Positions 23,747 through 35,500 of a stretch of 64,000 bases of DNA are shown piece by piece. The stretch covers positions 578,776 to 642,775 of the forward strand of contig JAFCMP010000540.1 of NCBI GenBank assembly GCA_017506865.1, in the 5' to 3' direction. The notes under the pieces are model-generated. The model saw only the letters and a program-made list of their open reading frames with translations. It was not told where the DNA came from and did not search any database. The translations under genes were made by a program, and so were the position numbers. Each line of letters opens with the position of its first letter. Position 1 is the stretch's first letter. The stretch is from Tribonema minus. Lineage: Eukaryota > Sar > Xanthophyceae > Tribonematales > Tribonemataceae.

Positions 23747-26700
23747 AGCGGTCCTCTCTGTTGGAGATCGTAGAGCTCCCGCGCTGCGTGCTCTCTCTCT
23801 CAATTTTCTTTTTTTTTCTCCTTTTTTTCGTGGCACGCCTGCCTTGCGGGGCCCGACGAAACGGTGTGTGTGTGCAAATCCAGACTGCGAGGTAGGGGTA
23901 AATGTGATACAACTGACTATCTGGCCCGACAGGTCTGACCAGATAGTGAGCATACCTTTGGTACTACTGTTTGAAAACTGCAGCATGGAGCATGAAATCC
24001 AGACGTCCGAAGCATTGCCTGCGGCTCACTTGCCGTGCAGTACATGTGGGCAGCTCGCCACTGGCCACTGCCGGGCTTGCCGAGCTGCGCGCACTCAGAG
24101 GTGGACCACACGCCCGCCATTGCCTCAACGAGAGGTAGGCTAGCATGCGTGCTTCGATTGTTGCAGCTGTGCAGGCTGCTATAGCTACTCCTTCGCATAA
24201 TTTGGTGTTCGAGTATGGGAGCAGCTGCAGTGATCGTGATGCCCAGATGGCATGCAATGATACCGATAACCATCATAACAACAGTGAGAACTCTACATAG
24301 TGCAGGACACGTGTTTGCAGGTTTCTGATCCTCACATCTGCTGGCACTGTCGTCATGTACATGCTTGAGGTTGCGAAGTGCACGCAATCACCTGCTGCTG
24401 CCGTGCCTGTCGATGTCAAGACTAAACCAATCATTCATCACCGTCATGTGTTTGCATACGTCGCAGTACCCTCCCGGCTGCCATGAGGTCGTGAGGGGCT
24501 TTGCAATGGTGGGAGACATGAGAGCATGTACATTGAAGTGAGTGCGCAATGCTGACCGATCGCCGTTTGCGAAGCGTTGAATTGTGACTTTTGGAGACAT
24601 ACATCAGCACTGCTGCTTATTCGTTGTTGCGAGCACGGAGACTGCCCCGGGCGTGCATGAGTCACCAGTTCATCAATACAAAAAATGTGTGAGCCAGATT
24701 GCCATCTGCGCATTCCCAAGTACCGCCTGTACGCGTGTACGCGTCAACACAGTGTGTATGCTGCTGTCCATCGGAGCTCCAGCTCAAACCTTGTATGTTT
24801 ATCAGCGAACTTCGACGTACAGTAGAAGTTGTGGCATGCTACAAAGCCATATGAGCACGGTCTGTACAGTGCTACGAGATTACACTCAGTGCTTCTATGC
24901 TGGGTTGCTGGGCTGGTGTGCAAACCATAGTTGACAAATGCTGGCGCAACTCACTAAAGTAGCTGTTGACATGTACTGTGACATAGCGCTAGCGCCTGTA
25001 GCGTTCCTACACATGGCATGCTGTCGCCCACTCAGCATTCCATTTTCCAGCTGATATCATGAGCAGCTTTCTGGAGTGCAGTGCAGATGCGCCAAGCCAT
25101 CGAGTGTCACCACCACCGAGCATAGTATCCATACATGCCTGTACAACACGGTGTACTGCATGCGTTTGATCAAGGGCACGCCGCCGCACTGCTGCACGTT
25201 GGTCACTCCCTGCGTGGTAAATGCTGAGCACTGGCAATGTGCACAGTGAGCACTGCCGTCAGTGCTCATGCACGCTGAGCGCTGCCGCTGCATGAGCGCT
25301 GAGCGCTGCCATGGCAAGCACGCTGAGCGCTGCCGTCATTGCATGCACGTTGAGCGCTGTCATCGCATGAACGTTGAGCGCTGCCATTGCATGATGCTGA
25401 GCGCTGCCTGCTGTTACATGATGCTGAGTGCTGGCATGACAAGCACGCTGAGCGATGCCATTGTATGTATGCTCAGCGCTGCTATCGCATGTGCGCTGAG
25501 CGCTGCCGTTGCATGCACGCTAAGTGATGCCATCGCATGCACGCTGAGCGCGTTCGTGATTCACAACCCCCGAGCATTGCTACTTCAAGAACGTCGAGCG
25601 ATGCACTACTTGATGAACACTGAGCACTGCTTCGAAAACGCGCTGACCGCAGCCATTGCGTGAACGCTGCGCGCCGTTGCTGCAGAGCGCTCGCCGCTCA
25701 GGACATCACGCACGTGGTGTGCCTGGCTGAGGCGGATCCAAGGGTGGGCGACAACGATGTGAAGAAGGTCAGTTGGCGCTGGCGTTTGGCAATGAATTCC
25801 AGTGTTCGTCTGACTGAAAATTGATAGCAGCCCATTAGGGGTTGAGTTGAAGTTGGGGCTAGCGCTTGAGTGGTCGCTCGCCGCAACCAAGGGTGAGCAC
25901 TGCCGCAATTGGATGCACCATTCCGACAGTAGGTATTGGCAGGTATGATGGTCCCTGTCGGTTGGGCTACTCAAACTTCAACCCAGGCCTCGAGTTGGAT
26001 TGAGGATCAAGGGGAAGGTCGAGCCGCTCTGTGCCGGCCGCTGCAGCGGCGCGGCAAGTGCAGCGGTGCGGCAGCAGCGAGGCAACTGCAGCGCCGCTGC
26101 CGTGCCGCCACTGCCGCCTCCGCTGGTATTGTAGCAGCAGCTTCTTCCTTGTAGAAGCTAGCTGCGAGCGTGGCACAGCGGTGCTGGCGACTGCCGCGTG
26201 AGCATAGATGAGCGCTGATGCTGAGCGTTGACACCTATCGCCAGCTGTAGACACGCGTCGCTGTGGCACGCTGTGCACGTACCTTGGTCAGTCTCTTTCA
26301 TTCACAGCATGAACTGCGTGCCGGCCATGTGGGGCATGTATGTATTCTTTGTTTACATGAAAGCAGTCACAGGCGCAGCACGGCGATCCACGTACGTGTT
26401 TTGCATGTTGTGCGTACATATGCCATTGCTCCAGTCACGCTGCTCAGATAGCACACCACCTCTCAAAATGTGCAGAGCCCATATTGCGCGCTTCATGAGC
26501 CTCCCCGCAAACTGTGCAGAGCCCGAAAATAGCGCGCTTTGTGAGCTATCCAGCCGCCTCCGCACGTTCAGCAAGCCGCTCTGCACATTCAGCACACCCA
26601 CATTCTCTCCCCCCCCCCTTGCGCCGTGCCCCCGTGTTTGCGCACGACAGGGGTGGAGCAGAATCTCCTCGCTGTTTGTGAGGGTATGCGAGGTGAGGCG

Positions 26701-26958
26701 AGACGGTGCTGAGCGCTGACGCGCACGAAGCAGTTACAGTTAGTTACGGCTGCGCAAGGCGCCTGTGCGACCGTGCAATTGGGCTGCGCTGCTCTGTGTC
26801 TGCACTTGCATGCGCGGGCGTGCTGTGATGTGAAGCGCACTCGCCGCAGCGCCCTCACCTACTGCACAACGACCTGCGTGCTCTTGCACACCGAAGCCGT
26901 ACTACACGGCGCAGCAGCGGCTCTGCATGAAATTTTACTCTCGCGCACAATCGGAGCC
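23747..26958. other. Intergenic, repeat-rich interval
   Basis: This begins with the 5' flank of the nuclease gene. Apart from the minisatellite listed separately I see no protein family in any frame. Open frames near 23917-24387 and 25936-26278 are short and without motifs. Confidence 0.45.
25205..25660. repeat. Minisatellite of GCTGAGCGCTGCC units
   Basis: About 18-20 imperfect units of 19-30 bp, each with a core near GCTGAGCGCTGCCATTGCATG, run through this stretch. Unit length and sequence drift. Frames across it translate to repeated AERC or TLSDAIA motifs, which I regard as shadows of the repeat rather than a gene. Confidence 0.8.
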
Positions 26959-28676
26959 ATGCGTCTGCCAGGTTTGAGCTTTGTTGCCGCAGCATGCATG
27001 CTGGTGGCAGCATTTGTTGGAGCTGAGCTCACAAGCATCAGTGCTGCAAATACAACAGCTGCCGCAGTCACACGCAGTCCTTGCAGAACATCGGTGTCAT
27101 GCTTCTATTTCGAAGCATTGCCGCCGTGTGCTTGACGCGTGACGTTTTTCGATGTGCCAGCCAACAAATTATGCTAGTGAAGGCTGTAACGACCGCTGCT
27201 GCTGCATTAACTCATTACTGACACATCTGAGCACTGCTGCAGGCTGACTGCAGTGCTCAACATGGCGGCGGCGCAGCTCCTCGTTGCAGCTGCGCATCGA
27301 GTGACGGTGCCGATACGGCATCATCAGTAGTCGCCGGCAGCGGCGGCGGCAACGGCAGCGGCAGCGGCAGCGGCAGCAGCGGCGGCGGCGGCAGCGGCAC
27401 AGCGCACAGAGCGTTGCTGCTGCAGCGCGCGTTCGACGACGCGTTCGCCTTTATCGAGGTCGCAAGGGCCGACAACCTGGTGCGCGTCGCTAGGGTTAGG
27501 GTTAGGGTTTGGTGACGGTGTGCTCGCTGAGCGTTGCTGATGCATGCGCGGCACTGGCCACGTGCGCACCTCGCAGCAGTGCGTTGTGCCGTCAGGATGC
27601 TGACAAATGCCAGGTGTGGAGGAAATGGGCAGACACACGTTGACATTTATTGCTGACAGTACCTTTTTTCCATTCTCGGGCAGGGCGCAGAAAAGCCCAG
27701 AGGATTGATGTCGAGCTTGCTACCAGAATCTCCATGTATCTTGCGACACCTCGAAGTTCTCGATGCGACAATCACTGCTATGCAGTATGGCGAAATGACA
27801 TCTCCGCCCCCCACTACATCCTCGCCCATCTGTCCACTCCCTGACCGCATTAGCGTGCACCGGCTGCCGATCAGTGTGGGATTGCTCAGCGCTCAGCTGC
27901 ACCGTACTGCACGCAGCCGCATTCTAGACGATGATGGCGCATCGGCAACAACGGTGATGACTCAAACAGCACCGCCAGTCATTGGCAGTTCATGGAGGAC
28001 GCTCTCATGCGTTTCGCGCGGCCTCTGCGCTGGGCAGTCTGCAACAAGAACATGTGTCGTACATATATATCTCACGACCTTGCAGCCTCAGACATGATGC
28101 TATTTGCAACCACGTGCACACGACCACCGCGCCCCCCCCCTCCCCCCCCTCCGGACAATGGTTCTTGTGCATTCACGGGCCCTAAAACGACACAGTGCTG
28201 CACATCAAATGCTGCCGCATGCTGATATGCAGCAGCGTTCTGTGTAGGCGGCAGCGGCAGCAGCATCAGCACTGCCAGCGACGCTCGTGCGTGATCGTCG
28301 GCGCCGCCTCACGCGCTGCGCCGGCCTCCCTCCCGTTGGTCACGCGCACAGCGCAGCGGCAGTCTGGCTTGCAGCAGCGATCCGCTGCTGCACCATTCGG
28401 CAGCAGCGGTCATCCGTTCTCGCCGCACGACCACGACACGCAAGTGTGACAAAACTGACGCTGCAACACGCGCTGCGCCCATGTGTCATTCTTCACTGGC
28501 ACCCGCTGCAGCGCAACCGCGTGCTCATATGCAGCAACGCGCCGCCTGCGGCGGCAGCGGCGGCGTCGGCGTACATTGCGCGCGCCGACCGCCTGCCATT
28601 CACGACGGCGTGGGATGCGGTGGCGCGGTGGCCCAGTCTTTGTCGCCATGCACGGCGTTCACTCATTGTGCAAGAG
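26959..28676 (+). CDS. Possible unrecognised gene, exons only partly resolved
   Basis: Three pieces on the plus strand look gene-like, but I cannot join them with matching phases. (1) An ATG at 26959 starts a 59-codon frame with a signal-peptide-like N terminus (LSFVAAACMLVAAFVG). (2) After an acceptor (GACTGCAG) at 27246-27253, a 75-codon frame runs to a GTGCGC donor at 27480, with a Gly/Ser linker and then a helical segment (ALLLQRAFDDAFAFIEVA). (3) A frame from about 28440 to a GTGAGT donor at 28677 has hydrophobic and aromatic sequence (PCVILHWHPLQRNRVLI) and an Ala run. No family is recognised. The region 27672-27850 between pieces 2 and 3 matches the dispersed repeat found at 49885. Confidence 0.3.
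27489..27513. repeat. Interstitial TTAGGG tract
   Basis: Three near-perfect TTAGGG units (TAGGGTTAGGGTTAGGG) lie just after a splice-donor-like site. Confidence 0.7.
27672..27850. repeat. Diverged copy of dispersed repeat A
   Basis: This region, starting ATTCTCGGGCAGGGCGCAG, aligns by eye along most of its length with the 176-bp tandem unit at 49885-50236 (shared blocks AAAGCCCAGA, CATCTCCG/CATCTCGG, CCTCGCCCAT/CCTCCTCCAT). A shorter copy lies at about 18977-19045. On the minus strand the copies share short peptide-like stretches. It may be a decayed mobile element. Confidence 0.5.
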
Positions 28677-28800
28677 GTGAGTGAGTGAGTGAGTCAGGCA
28701 GTGACTCAGTCTGTGAGTGAGAAAATGAGTGAGTGAGTCGGCGAATGAGCAATTTTTTTGACTGACTAAAGGTGTGAGCAGGTGAGTGAGCAAGTCGCAA
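28677..28800. repeat. GTGA microsatellite
   Basis: Degenerate GAGT/GTGA repeats run from a canonical GTGAGTGAG donor into the following intron-like sequence. Confidence 0.6.
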
Positions 28801-29440
28801 TTGTTTGCAGGCATTCGGTTGCGCTGCACGTTCCTCACATTGGTGACATTAATCTGGGCCAGAAACTTTAGACTCGTGGGCGACACCAGGAGTTGTTGGG
28901 GAGTGCAGCCCTCGCGATCAACTTCAATGTCGACTGCATGCGAGGCATGCCACTGTGCACCTGACCCTGACCCCAACCATCATATAGCGTCCCATTCTGC
29001 CATTGGCTTTCACATCAACCTAAGTTTTCAATAACCCTGTTTCTCAAGACGCCAACCCTTATTCGTACCATGCTCCGCAAGGCATCAAGGTGCGTGTTGA
29101 CATTCACCCAGCCACAGTTGCTGATGACCGCAACTGGCCCCCATAAAACCCAGACCCCATATTGTCCCTACTCGCGCCTGACTCCAACCAAACACTACGA
29201 CTGCCCACTTGTTTGATGTGCACTTCAGAGTCCTCGCCACAGCGCCGCCGCTGCACACAATGCCCGATTTTGCAATGCATATCGTCAGATGAGAAGCGCT
29301 TCTTGTGCACAAGCAAAGTATTTTATGCGGAAGCACAGGCGACAGGAAGTACCACTGACATGGCCAGCATGACAAACATGTCTTGAGCGTGTAGGTGTAT
29401 GATGTAGAATATATTGACAAGATGCAGAGCAAACGCGCGC

Positions 29441-31174
29441 TCACCGGCAAATGATGACGCAACCGCGCACATTGAACCTTGTGCAGCGCGTGCCTGTGAT
29501 GTCGACGTGCTGCAGCGCCGGCAGGTGACTTATGCTGTCCGGCAGCGCAGTGAGGGCCTCACAGTCGTGGACGACGAGTCTCCGCAGCGCCGCCAGCCGG
29601 CCGATGCCTTCCGGCAGAGCTGTGAGCCCGCTGCAATATTCGATATTAAGCTCCTCCAACGCCACCAGCTGGCCTATGCTTTCCGGCAGCGCGGTGAGCC
29701 CCCCGCACAGGGAAATACCAAGCGTCTTCAGCGCCGCCAGCTGGCTGATGCTGTCCGGCAGTGTGGTGAGCGATACCCCCTGGATGACAAGATCATTCAA
29801 TGTCGCCGTCTCGCCGATGCTTTCCGGTAGCGCAGTGAGCCCCTCGCAGTCATAGACTTTTAGCGTCCTCAGCGCCGCCAGCTGGCCGATGCTGTCCGGC
29901 AGCGCGGTGAGCCCCTGGCACTCATCTACTTTGAGCGTCCTCAGCGCCGCCAGCTGGCCAATGCTTTCCGGCAGAGCTGTGAGCCCGCTGCAATTTTCGA
30001 TATTAAGCCCCTCCAACGCCGCCAGCTGGCCGATGCCTTCCGGCAGCACTGTGAGAGCCTCGCATTCATTGACTGCGAGCGTCTTCAGCGCCGCCAGCTG
30101 GACGATGCTGTCTGGCAGCGCAGTGAGGGAATCACAACATCCGACTTCAAGCGTTACTAGTGCCGCCAGCTGGCCGATGCTGTCCGGCAGCACGGTGACC
30201 CCCCCGCTCCGGTAAATATCAAGTGTCTCCAGCGCCGTCAGCTGCCCGATGCTGTCCGGCAGTACGGTGAGCCCATTGCAAAACACTTGGAGTGTCCGCA
30301 GCGCCGCCAGCTGGCCGATGCTCTCCGGCAGCGCAGTGAGGGTCTCGGTCTCGCAGCTGACTTTGAGCATCCGCAGCGCCGCCAGCTGGCCTATGCTTTC
30401 CGGCAGAGCTGTGAGCCCGTTGCAATGTTCGATAAAAAGCACCTCCAACGCCGCCAGCTGGCCAATGCTTTCCGGCAGCGCAGTGAGGGCGCATATCTTG
30501 ACTGTGAGCATCTGCAGCGTTGCCAGCTGGCCTATGCTTTCCGGCAGCGCAGTGCGGGTGACTGTGAGCGTCTGCAGCGCCGCCAGCTGGCCTATGCTTT
30601 CCGGCAGAGCTGTGAGCCCGTTGCAATCTTCGATATTAAGCACCTCCAACGCCGCCAGCTGGCCTATGCTTTCCAGCAGCGCAGTGAGGGCGCATGTCTC
30701 GACTTTGAGCGTCCGCAGCGCCGCCAGCTGGCCTATGCTTTCCGGCAGAGCTGTGAGCCCGTTGCGATGTTCGATATTAAGCACATCCAACGCCGCCAGC
30801 TGGCCTATGCTTTCCGGCAGAGCTGTGAAGGAACACCCTCTGACTTTAAGCGTCTTTAGCGCCGCCAGCTGGCCTATGCTGTCCGGAATTGATTCAAGCA
30901 GATGTGTGTCGTCGTCCGCGAAGGAGCCAGACAACGCGAGACTGGTGACCTGTTTCACGGCCACAATGCGAGCTGCCACTTCTGCTGGGGGTTCCAGAAG
31001 TTTCAAGGTCAATCTGACCCGGTTTCTTGTCCTCAGAGCTTGACACAGTCCCCAGGCGGATTTGCACAGCATGTGCTGTTCGTCCAGGATGCACAACGCT
31101 TCTAGAACGATGTTGTCGGCGCCCTCCGTTTTCCTTGAAGCCTTATTGCTGTGCCTTTCTGGAGCCGTCGTCAT
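29441..31174 (-). CDS. Intronless leucine-rich-repeat protein
   Basis: A single 577-residue frame. After about 100 N-terminal residues without motif it consists of about 19 tandem LRRs of 23-24 residues with consensus LPESIGQLAALRTLKV, of the plant/Shoc2-like intracellular type. Such arrays form a curved protein-binding scaffold. There is no signal peptide or membrane segment, so a cytosolic location is likely. The repeats are very alike at the DNA level (blocks of GCCGCCAGCTGGCC), which implies recent expansion and allows unequal exchange. A few units are shortened or irregular (TVTRTALPESIG). It lacks introns, unlike most other genes here. The last codons lead into GTGAGC, so a 3' exon is possible. 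The partner is unknown. Confidence 0.85.
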   Translation of the reverse strand: MTTAPERHSNKASRKTEGADNIVLEALCILDEQHMLCKSAWGLCQALRTRNRVRLTLKLLEPPAEVAARIVAVKQVTSLALSGSFADDDTHLLESIPDSIGQLAALKTLKVRGCSFTALPESIGQLAALDVLNIEHRNGLTALPESIGQLAALRTLKVETCALTALLESIGQLAALEVLNIEDCNGLTALPESIGQLAALQTLTVTRTALPESIGQLATLQMLTVKICALTALPESIGQLAALEVLFIEHCNGLTALPESIGQLAALRMLKVSCETETLTALPESIGQLAALRTLQVFCNGLTVLPDSIGQLTALETLDIYRSGGVTVLPDSIGQLAALVTLEVGCCDSLTALPDSIVQLAALKTLAVNECEALTVLPEGIGQLAALEGLNIENCSGLTALPESIGQLAALRTLKVDECQGLTALPDSIGQLAALRTLKVYDCEGLTALPESIGETATLNDLVIQGVSLTTLPDSISQLAALKTLGISLCGGLTALPESIGQLVALEELNIEYCSGLTALPEGIGRLAALRRLVVHDCEALTALPDSISHLPALQHVDITGTRCTRFNVRGCVIICR

Positions 31175-31470
31175 CGCTTACGGAATGCTTCGTGAATGCT
31201 TGGTGACACTGCTTTTCTCAACCGTTACTTCAACTTGCTTTTGAAGTCTGATTTTGCAGCTCTGAGAGGAGTAGCACTTGGAGCGACAGCGCGGGCAGTC
31301 GAGGTCAGTGCCACTGTGCATGAGAGTCGGCTCAGTCACGCAAATCGGCGGCACATCGGCCTCACGGTTCAAATGTCACGCCTCGATCACCCGCACTTGG
31401 GGCGGGCTGATCCCGGGCCTCGGAGGCAGCTGATGAACGCATGAGCGCTTATTGTGGTAGATGACGCACA

Positions 31471-32370
31471 TTGTGCCTTTGTGATGACGATACGCTGTCG
31501 CGCACAAATCTCAACACTCACACCACCGCAACTCGATTTCAACAACAAGCAGCGGGTCGGCGGCTGGAAGACCGTATCATGACTGCCATTGCCAATCTGC
31601 GCAGAGACATTACTGAGCTGCGCGACGACATGACCGATCTGCGCAGCGACATGACGACAGGCTTCGTCGAGCTGCGCGGCGACATGACCGAGCTGCGCGG
31701 CGACATGACCACAGGCTTCGCCGAGCTGCGCATGGAAACCAAAGTGTTGCGCAGTGACGTGGACGACTTGCGCAGCGACGTTACCGAGCTGCGCAGCGAT
31801 ACAATGGAGGGTTTTCATAGGACCAACAGGGAGCTGCGCAAAAACCAGCGAGACCTCGTTCGACTCATCAATAAGGCGCGCAAATCCGACATGTCTAACC
31901 AGGGCATCGTCACCCGTGCCCTGGTCACACAGCTCATGCGCGACAAGTGGCGCGCAGCCTACGTCGACCTTCCGCTTGCCGGTGACCTGGACGAGGGCGC
32001 CATCGCCGACCCTCACAGGGCAAACTCGTACGCCCTCGTGCAATGGGACGGCCTGGTGGCGGCGACGCGATCGCTGGACGGTGTGGAGCAGCGCTGTCTT
32101 TTTGCTTGCGAGGCCAAGGTTCACGTGCGCGAGGGCATGGTTCCCAAACGGCCTGCGGCTACCAGCCACTTGACAATAGGTACACTTGCTGAGTTTGGCA
32201 GACCCTCCATAACCGAGTCATCGTCAAATGGAACGGCGTACGGCTGGAGAAGCTGGAGCATCGCCGTGCTCCCCGACATCACTGCATTGAAACAGCTGCG
32301 GTCCGTGAACTCTTCGGCGTTTCCTATAAGGGCATGTACAATTTCGCCCTTTCCATCAAGTAGTGCATGA
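31471..32370 (+). CDS. Coiled-coil protein with PD-(D/E)XK-nuclease-like segment, 3' end probably broken
   Basis: One 299-codon frame; the real start may be the first Met (31471) or the Met before TAIANLRRD (31579). Residues about 35-120 are a heptad coiled coil of ELRGDMTELRGDM repeats. Then comes a globular part with VQWDGLVAA and LFACEAKVHV, which fits the Asp...Glu-x-Lys core of the PD-(D/E)XK nuclease fold. Coiled coil plus such a core is known in bacterial DUF3782-type and related eukaryotic proteins; assignment here is by motif only. From about 32170 the frame is antisense to an ankyrin-like ORF, so the last about 65 residues are probably not native. It lies divergently 300 bp from the LRR gene. 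The activity is inferred. Confidence 0.5.
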   Translation: MCLCDDDTLSRTNLNTHTTATRFQQQAAGRRLEDRIMTAIANLRRDITELRDDMTDLRSDMTTGFVELRGDMTELRGDMTTGFAELRMETKVLRSDVDDLRSDVTELRSDTMEGFHRTNRELRKNQRDLVRLINKARKSDMSNQGIVTRALVTQLMRDKWRAAYVDLPLAGDLDEGAIADPHRANSYALVQWDGLVAATRSLDGVEQRCLFACEAKVHVREGMVPKRPAATSHLTIGTLAEFGRPSITESSSNGTAYGWRSWSIAVLPDITALKQLRSVNSSAFPIRACTISPFPSSSA

Positions 32371-32507
32371 TCTACCAGAGATCGAGGGAAGGTAAAGTCA
32401 TCAATGAACATATCTGCTTCTTCGTGGACATCAGGATCAGCCTCTACAAGCGGCCCGAACAGTACTGCGCCGTCTGCAAAGAGCCGCGGTGCCGCTGCCT
32501 GCAACAT
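32121..32507 (-). pseudogene. Ankyrin-repeat-like gene fragment, antisense
   Basis: A 128-residue minus-strand frame has helix-loop-helix units with SCFNAVMSGSTAMLQLL and SVPIVKWLVAAG, spaced and composed like the ankyrin repeats common in stramenopile and large-virus genomes (C..AA..GHL..L.WL..NG). It ends soon after one repeat, exactly where the coiled-coil ORF on the other strand loses sense. It therefore looks like the 5' remnant of a longer ankyrin gene truncated at about 32170. It could instead be a short intact gene. Confidence 0.45.
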
Positions 32508-32549
32508 TCTTCACACTGTCGCACCTTGATGACGTACAACAGCTGAGCC

Positions 32550-35500
32550 ATGCTGCCTATGCCGCTGCCCCCGCGCCAGGCCGAGCGCTATGCGGAGCGT
32601 CACGCCCTAGGGCAGCTGTTCTGCGGGTCCTGCTTTCAGGTAACCCCTAACAGGAGTGGGGCAGGCATGAGGGTTGGGGTTAGGGTTAGGGGTAGGGGGT
32701 TTGGGGGTAAGGGTAGAGGGGCTAGCGGGGCGTCACGCTCCTGGACAGCTATTCTGAGGCACAAGCGTACAGGTAGACGCAAGCTCAATTCACTATGCAT
32801 GATGGTAGAACCTCTCTACATGCTATGCGGTTCTGGCGCTGCCTCCGGGGTGAACCCGGACTTTGTGACTTCCTGTGCTTTACGAACTTCCTCTGGAAGC
32901 AAACGTACAAGTTGAGACCTTCCTGACCCTGATGTTGTGTAATGTGTCCTCAGCGTGGCTGGAGTTGACTGCATCCGCTGGTGCTTGGACCATTTACGTT
33001 GTTCTCATCACCCCCAAACATATACATACGCCTGTGCTGGATTGTGCAAGTCGTCGCCATGCCTACCACAGGCTGTCGATGGTCAGAATTCAGTGTAGGA
33101 CTTGGATTCTGCTCAACTTCGGTTCTGAGCATGTTATGTCTACCACTTCTCTGTGATGTGTGCACATGTTGTCCGCAGGAGGCGCACGCGCAGCACCAGC
33201 CCGCTGCTGTGCTGAGCGCTGCTGCTGACGCGCCCGCGGCGGCAGCAGTGCCTGCAGCTGCTGCAGACGACGGCACAGCGCTAGAGTGGCAGCAATTGCT
33301 GGAGGCTGCCGGCGCATGCGGTTCGGCGATCAAGACCGTTGTCGCTGACAAGGTGCACCTGAAGCAACAACAGTGCTCACTTTTAATTCACACGTTCGCT
33401 GACTTTTACTGCCCGGTGGCGTGTGAAAACATACAACATCAAGTGCTTGGTTTGCTTGCGCTTGTGTGGCGGAGATCCTATCCAGTTGTTTGCGACTCAC
33501 ACTCCGAGATGAGTGCTGCTTGCGTGCCTGGCTAATGATGTGCACATGCCGTCCAGCGCACCTCACACCGCTCGCCAGCGTCATGGCAATCATGACAGCA
33601 TGTACGCACTCGTGCTGCGAAACCGCAAAAATCAGACGCATGTAGGTAAGGCGCCCCACACACACAGCACACACTTTTTCTGTGCCCACAGAGCTCTGCA
33701 CCTTTGCCGGCCAACAGACTGTCTTGTGCGCGAGGGGCAGCACACGTAGCATGTGTTTTTGTTTTTTTGCAGTCGCACGGCAGCAATGGACACACTTTTG
33801 CCACACACTCACATGCGACCACTGCCTGCCATGCAAACGTCTGCTGCATCGCCGGGTGTCAGGCATCGCGCACCGACACCACCGTCACCAGCATACGCTT
33901 GCACGGCGGTCGTGTGGGCGATGCACTTCATCTTGAAGTTGGCATGGGTGACGCCGCCTGCGCTGCGCTGTTGCGATCGTTGCTGACCATGGCTCCTCCC
34001 TCACCGGCGCCTCCACTGGTGAGAGTCGTTTCTAATCAAGGCTTAGTCTCATATACAGTAGGTAGGGTCGAGCACTTCAACTTGAAGTTGGCATGGGTGA
34101 CGCCGCCTGCGCCTCGCTGTTGCGATCGGTGCTGACGATGGCCCCTCCCACACCGGCGCCTCCACTGGTGAGAGACATTTCCAATCAAAGGTTTACAGTA
34201 GTCTCATATAAAGTAGGTAGGGTCAACCACTTCAACTTGAAGTTGGTGTGGGTGATGCCGCCTGCGCCTCGCTGTTGCGATCGGTGCTGACCATGCCCCC
34301 CCTCACACTGGCGCCTCCAGTGGCGAGAGATGTTCCACATCAACGGTTTAGTTTTATTACGGCAGGGTCAAACACTCTAACTTGAAGTCAGCATGGGTGA
34401 CGCCGACTGCACCTCGACCGCCCCTCCCGCACCACCAAATCTGTTGGGGAGACATTGTTACGGCTGAGGGGTAGATTTGATGTACAGTTAGGGTTAGGGT
34501 CAGGGTTAGATCTAGCGTTGGGGGTAGAGTTGACAGTGAGTAGGGTAAGGGTCGTGTGCGTTGCTGTAGCCTCAGGTCACTGCGGGCCGCCGAGTGCTGC
34601 GTGCCAGCGCTGGCGATTGTGAGACTCGTCGAAGATTGGTGGCAGCGTCATGGAGCTATGCTGCTTACCCTCACCCCAAACCTACTTAATCACCCGTAAC
34701 CCCAAGCGGTCGCCGCCACTGCTAGCACGCAAGTAGCCGTTGCGGCACACTAAAATCAGCGTAGGGGTCAGATGTGGTGCAGATTGTGGAGTGCTGTAGC
34801 TCTGGGGGGTACGGTGGGGCTAGGGTCAAAGTCATCTTTCAGGGCAGCGGTGACAGGGCTCAACGTAGGGTTAGGGTCTACGTCGGGCCTTGCCGAGGGT
34901 TGATGTTAAGGTTAGCGTTACGGATCTCGGCCCTGCATGAGCGCCAGCAAGCGCCAGCGACGTTGCATCGAAAACCAGCCCCTTTCTTGACGTGCACTCA
35001 TGCAAGCGGCAGCTGGGCAACGCTGCGCTGCCGCTGCGCACTCCCTTCAAGCGAGCACACCTGCCGTGTCGCTTGTGGGATCAAGCCCAAGTCGTCGAAT
35101 CTCCGGTCCAGATCGCCTGCGGCGGCGTCGTGCAAGCAGGTACTGCACGTGCTGCGTCACGCGCTGCACGTCACGTCGCCATACACGACTTTCACAGTTG
35201 CGAGCCTTGCCTGACACGGCGTGCTCTTGTAGGCACTGAAAAACGCTCGCGCTGCGCCGCTTGTTGCATGCTCAATTTGCCTCGCTGATCAACCACAGAG
35301 GTGCCTGGATCTGAGCGCGTGCGGCGCCGGCGCGCAGACGCTGCGCGTGCTGAGCCGTGTGCTGCACGGCGGCGCGCACCAATTTCTTGCCGCGCTGCGC
35401 CTCGGGCGCAATCCAGATCTGGCAGGGGCCGACATTCCTGCGGTGAGGATCAGGGTTGGGATCAAAATTAGGGTTAGGGTTAGGGTTAGGGCAGCTGCGG

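Noticed and set aside
25205-25660. Possible CRISPR-like array
   Set aside because: Repeat and spacer are not distinct, units drift in length and sequence, and the setting is a eukaryotic intergenic region. It is a minisatellite.
29532-31043. Plus-strand repeated ASWPMLSGSAV frames
   Set aside because: They are the complement of the tandem LRR DNA repeats. The minus frame gives proper LRR consensus without stops.
34073-34442. Exon 3 echoes as extra LRR exons
   Set aside because: They repeat the same 30 codons rather than continuing the LRR pattern. Exon 3 joins exon 4 directly in phase (APPL to CLDLSACG).
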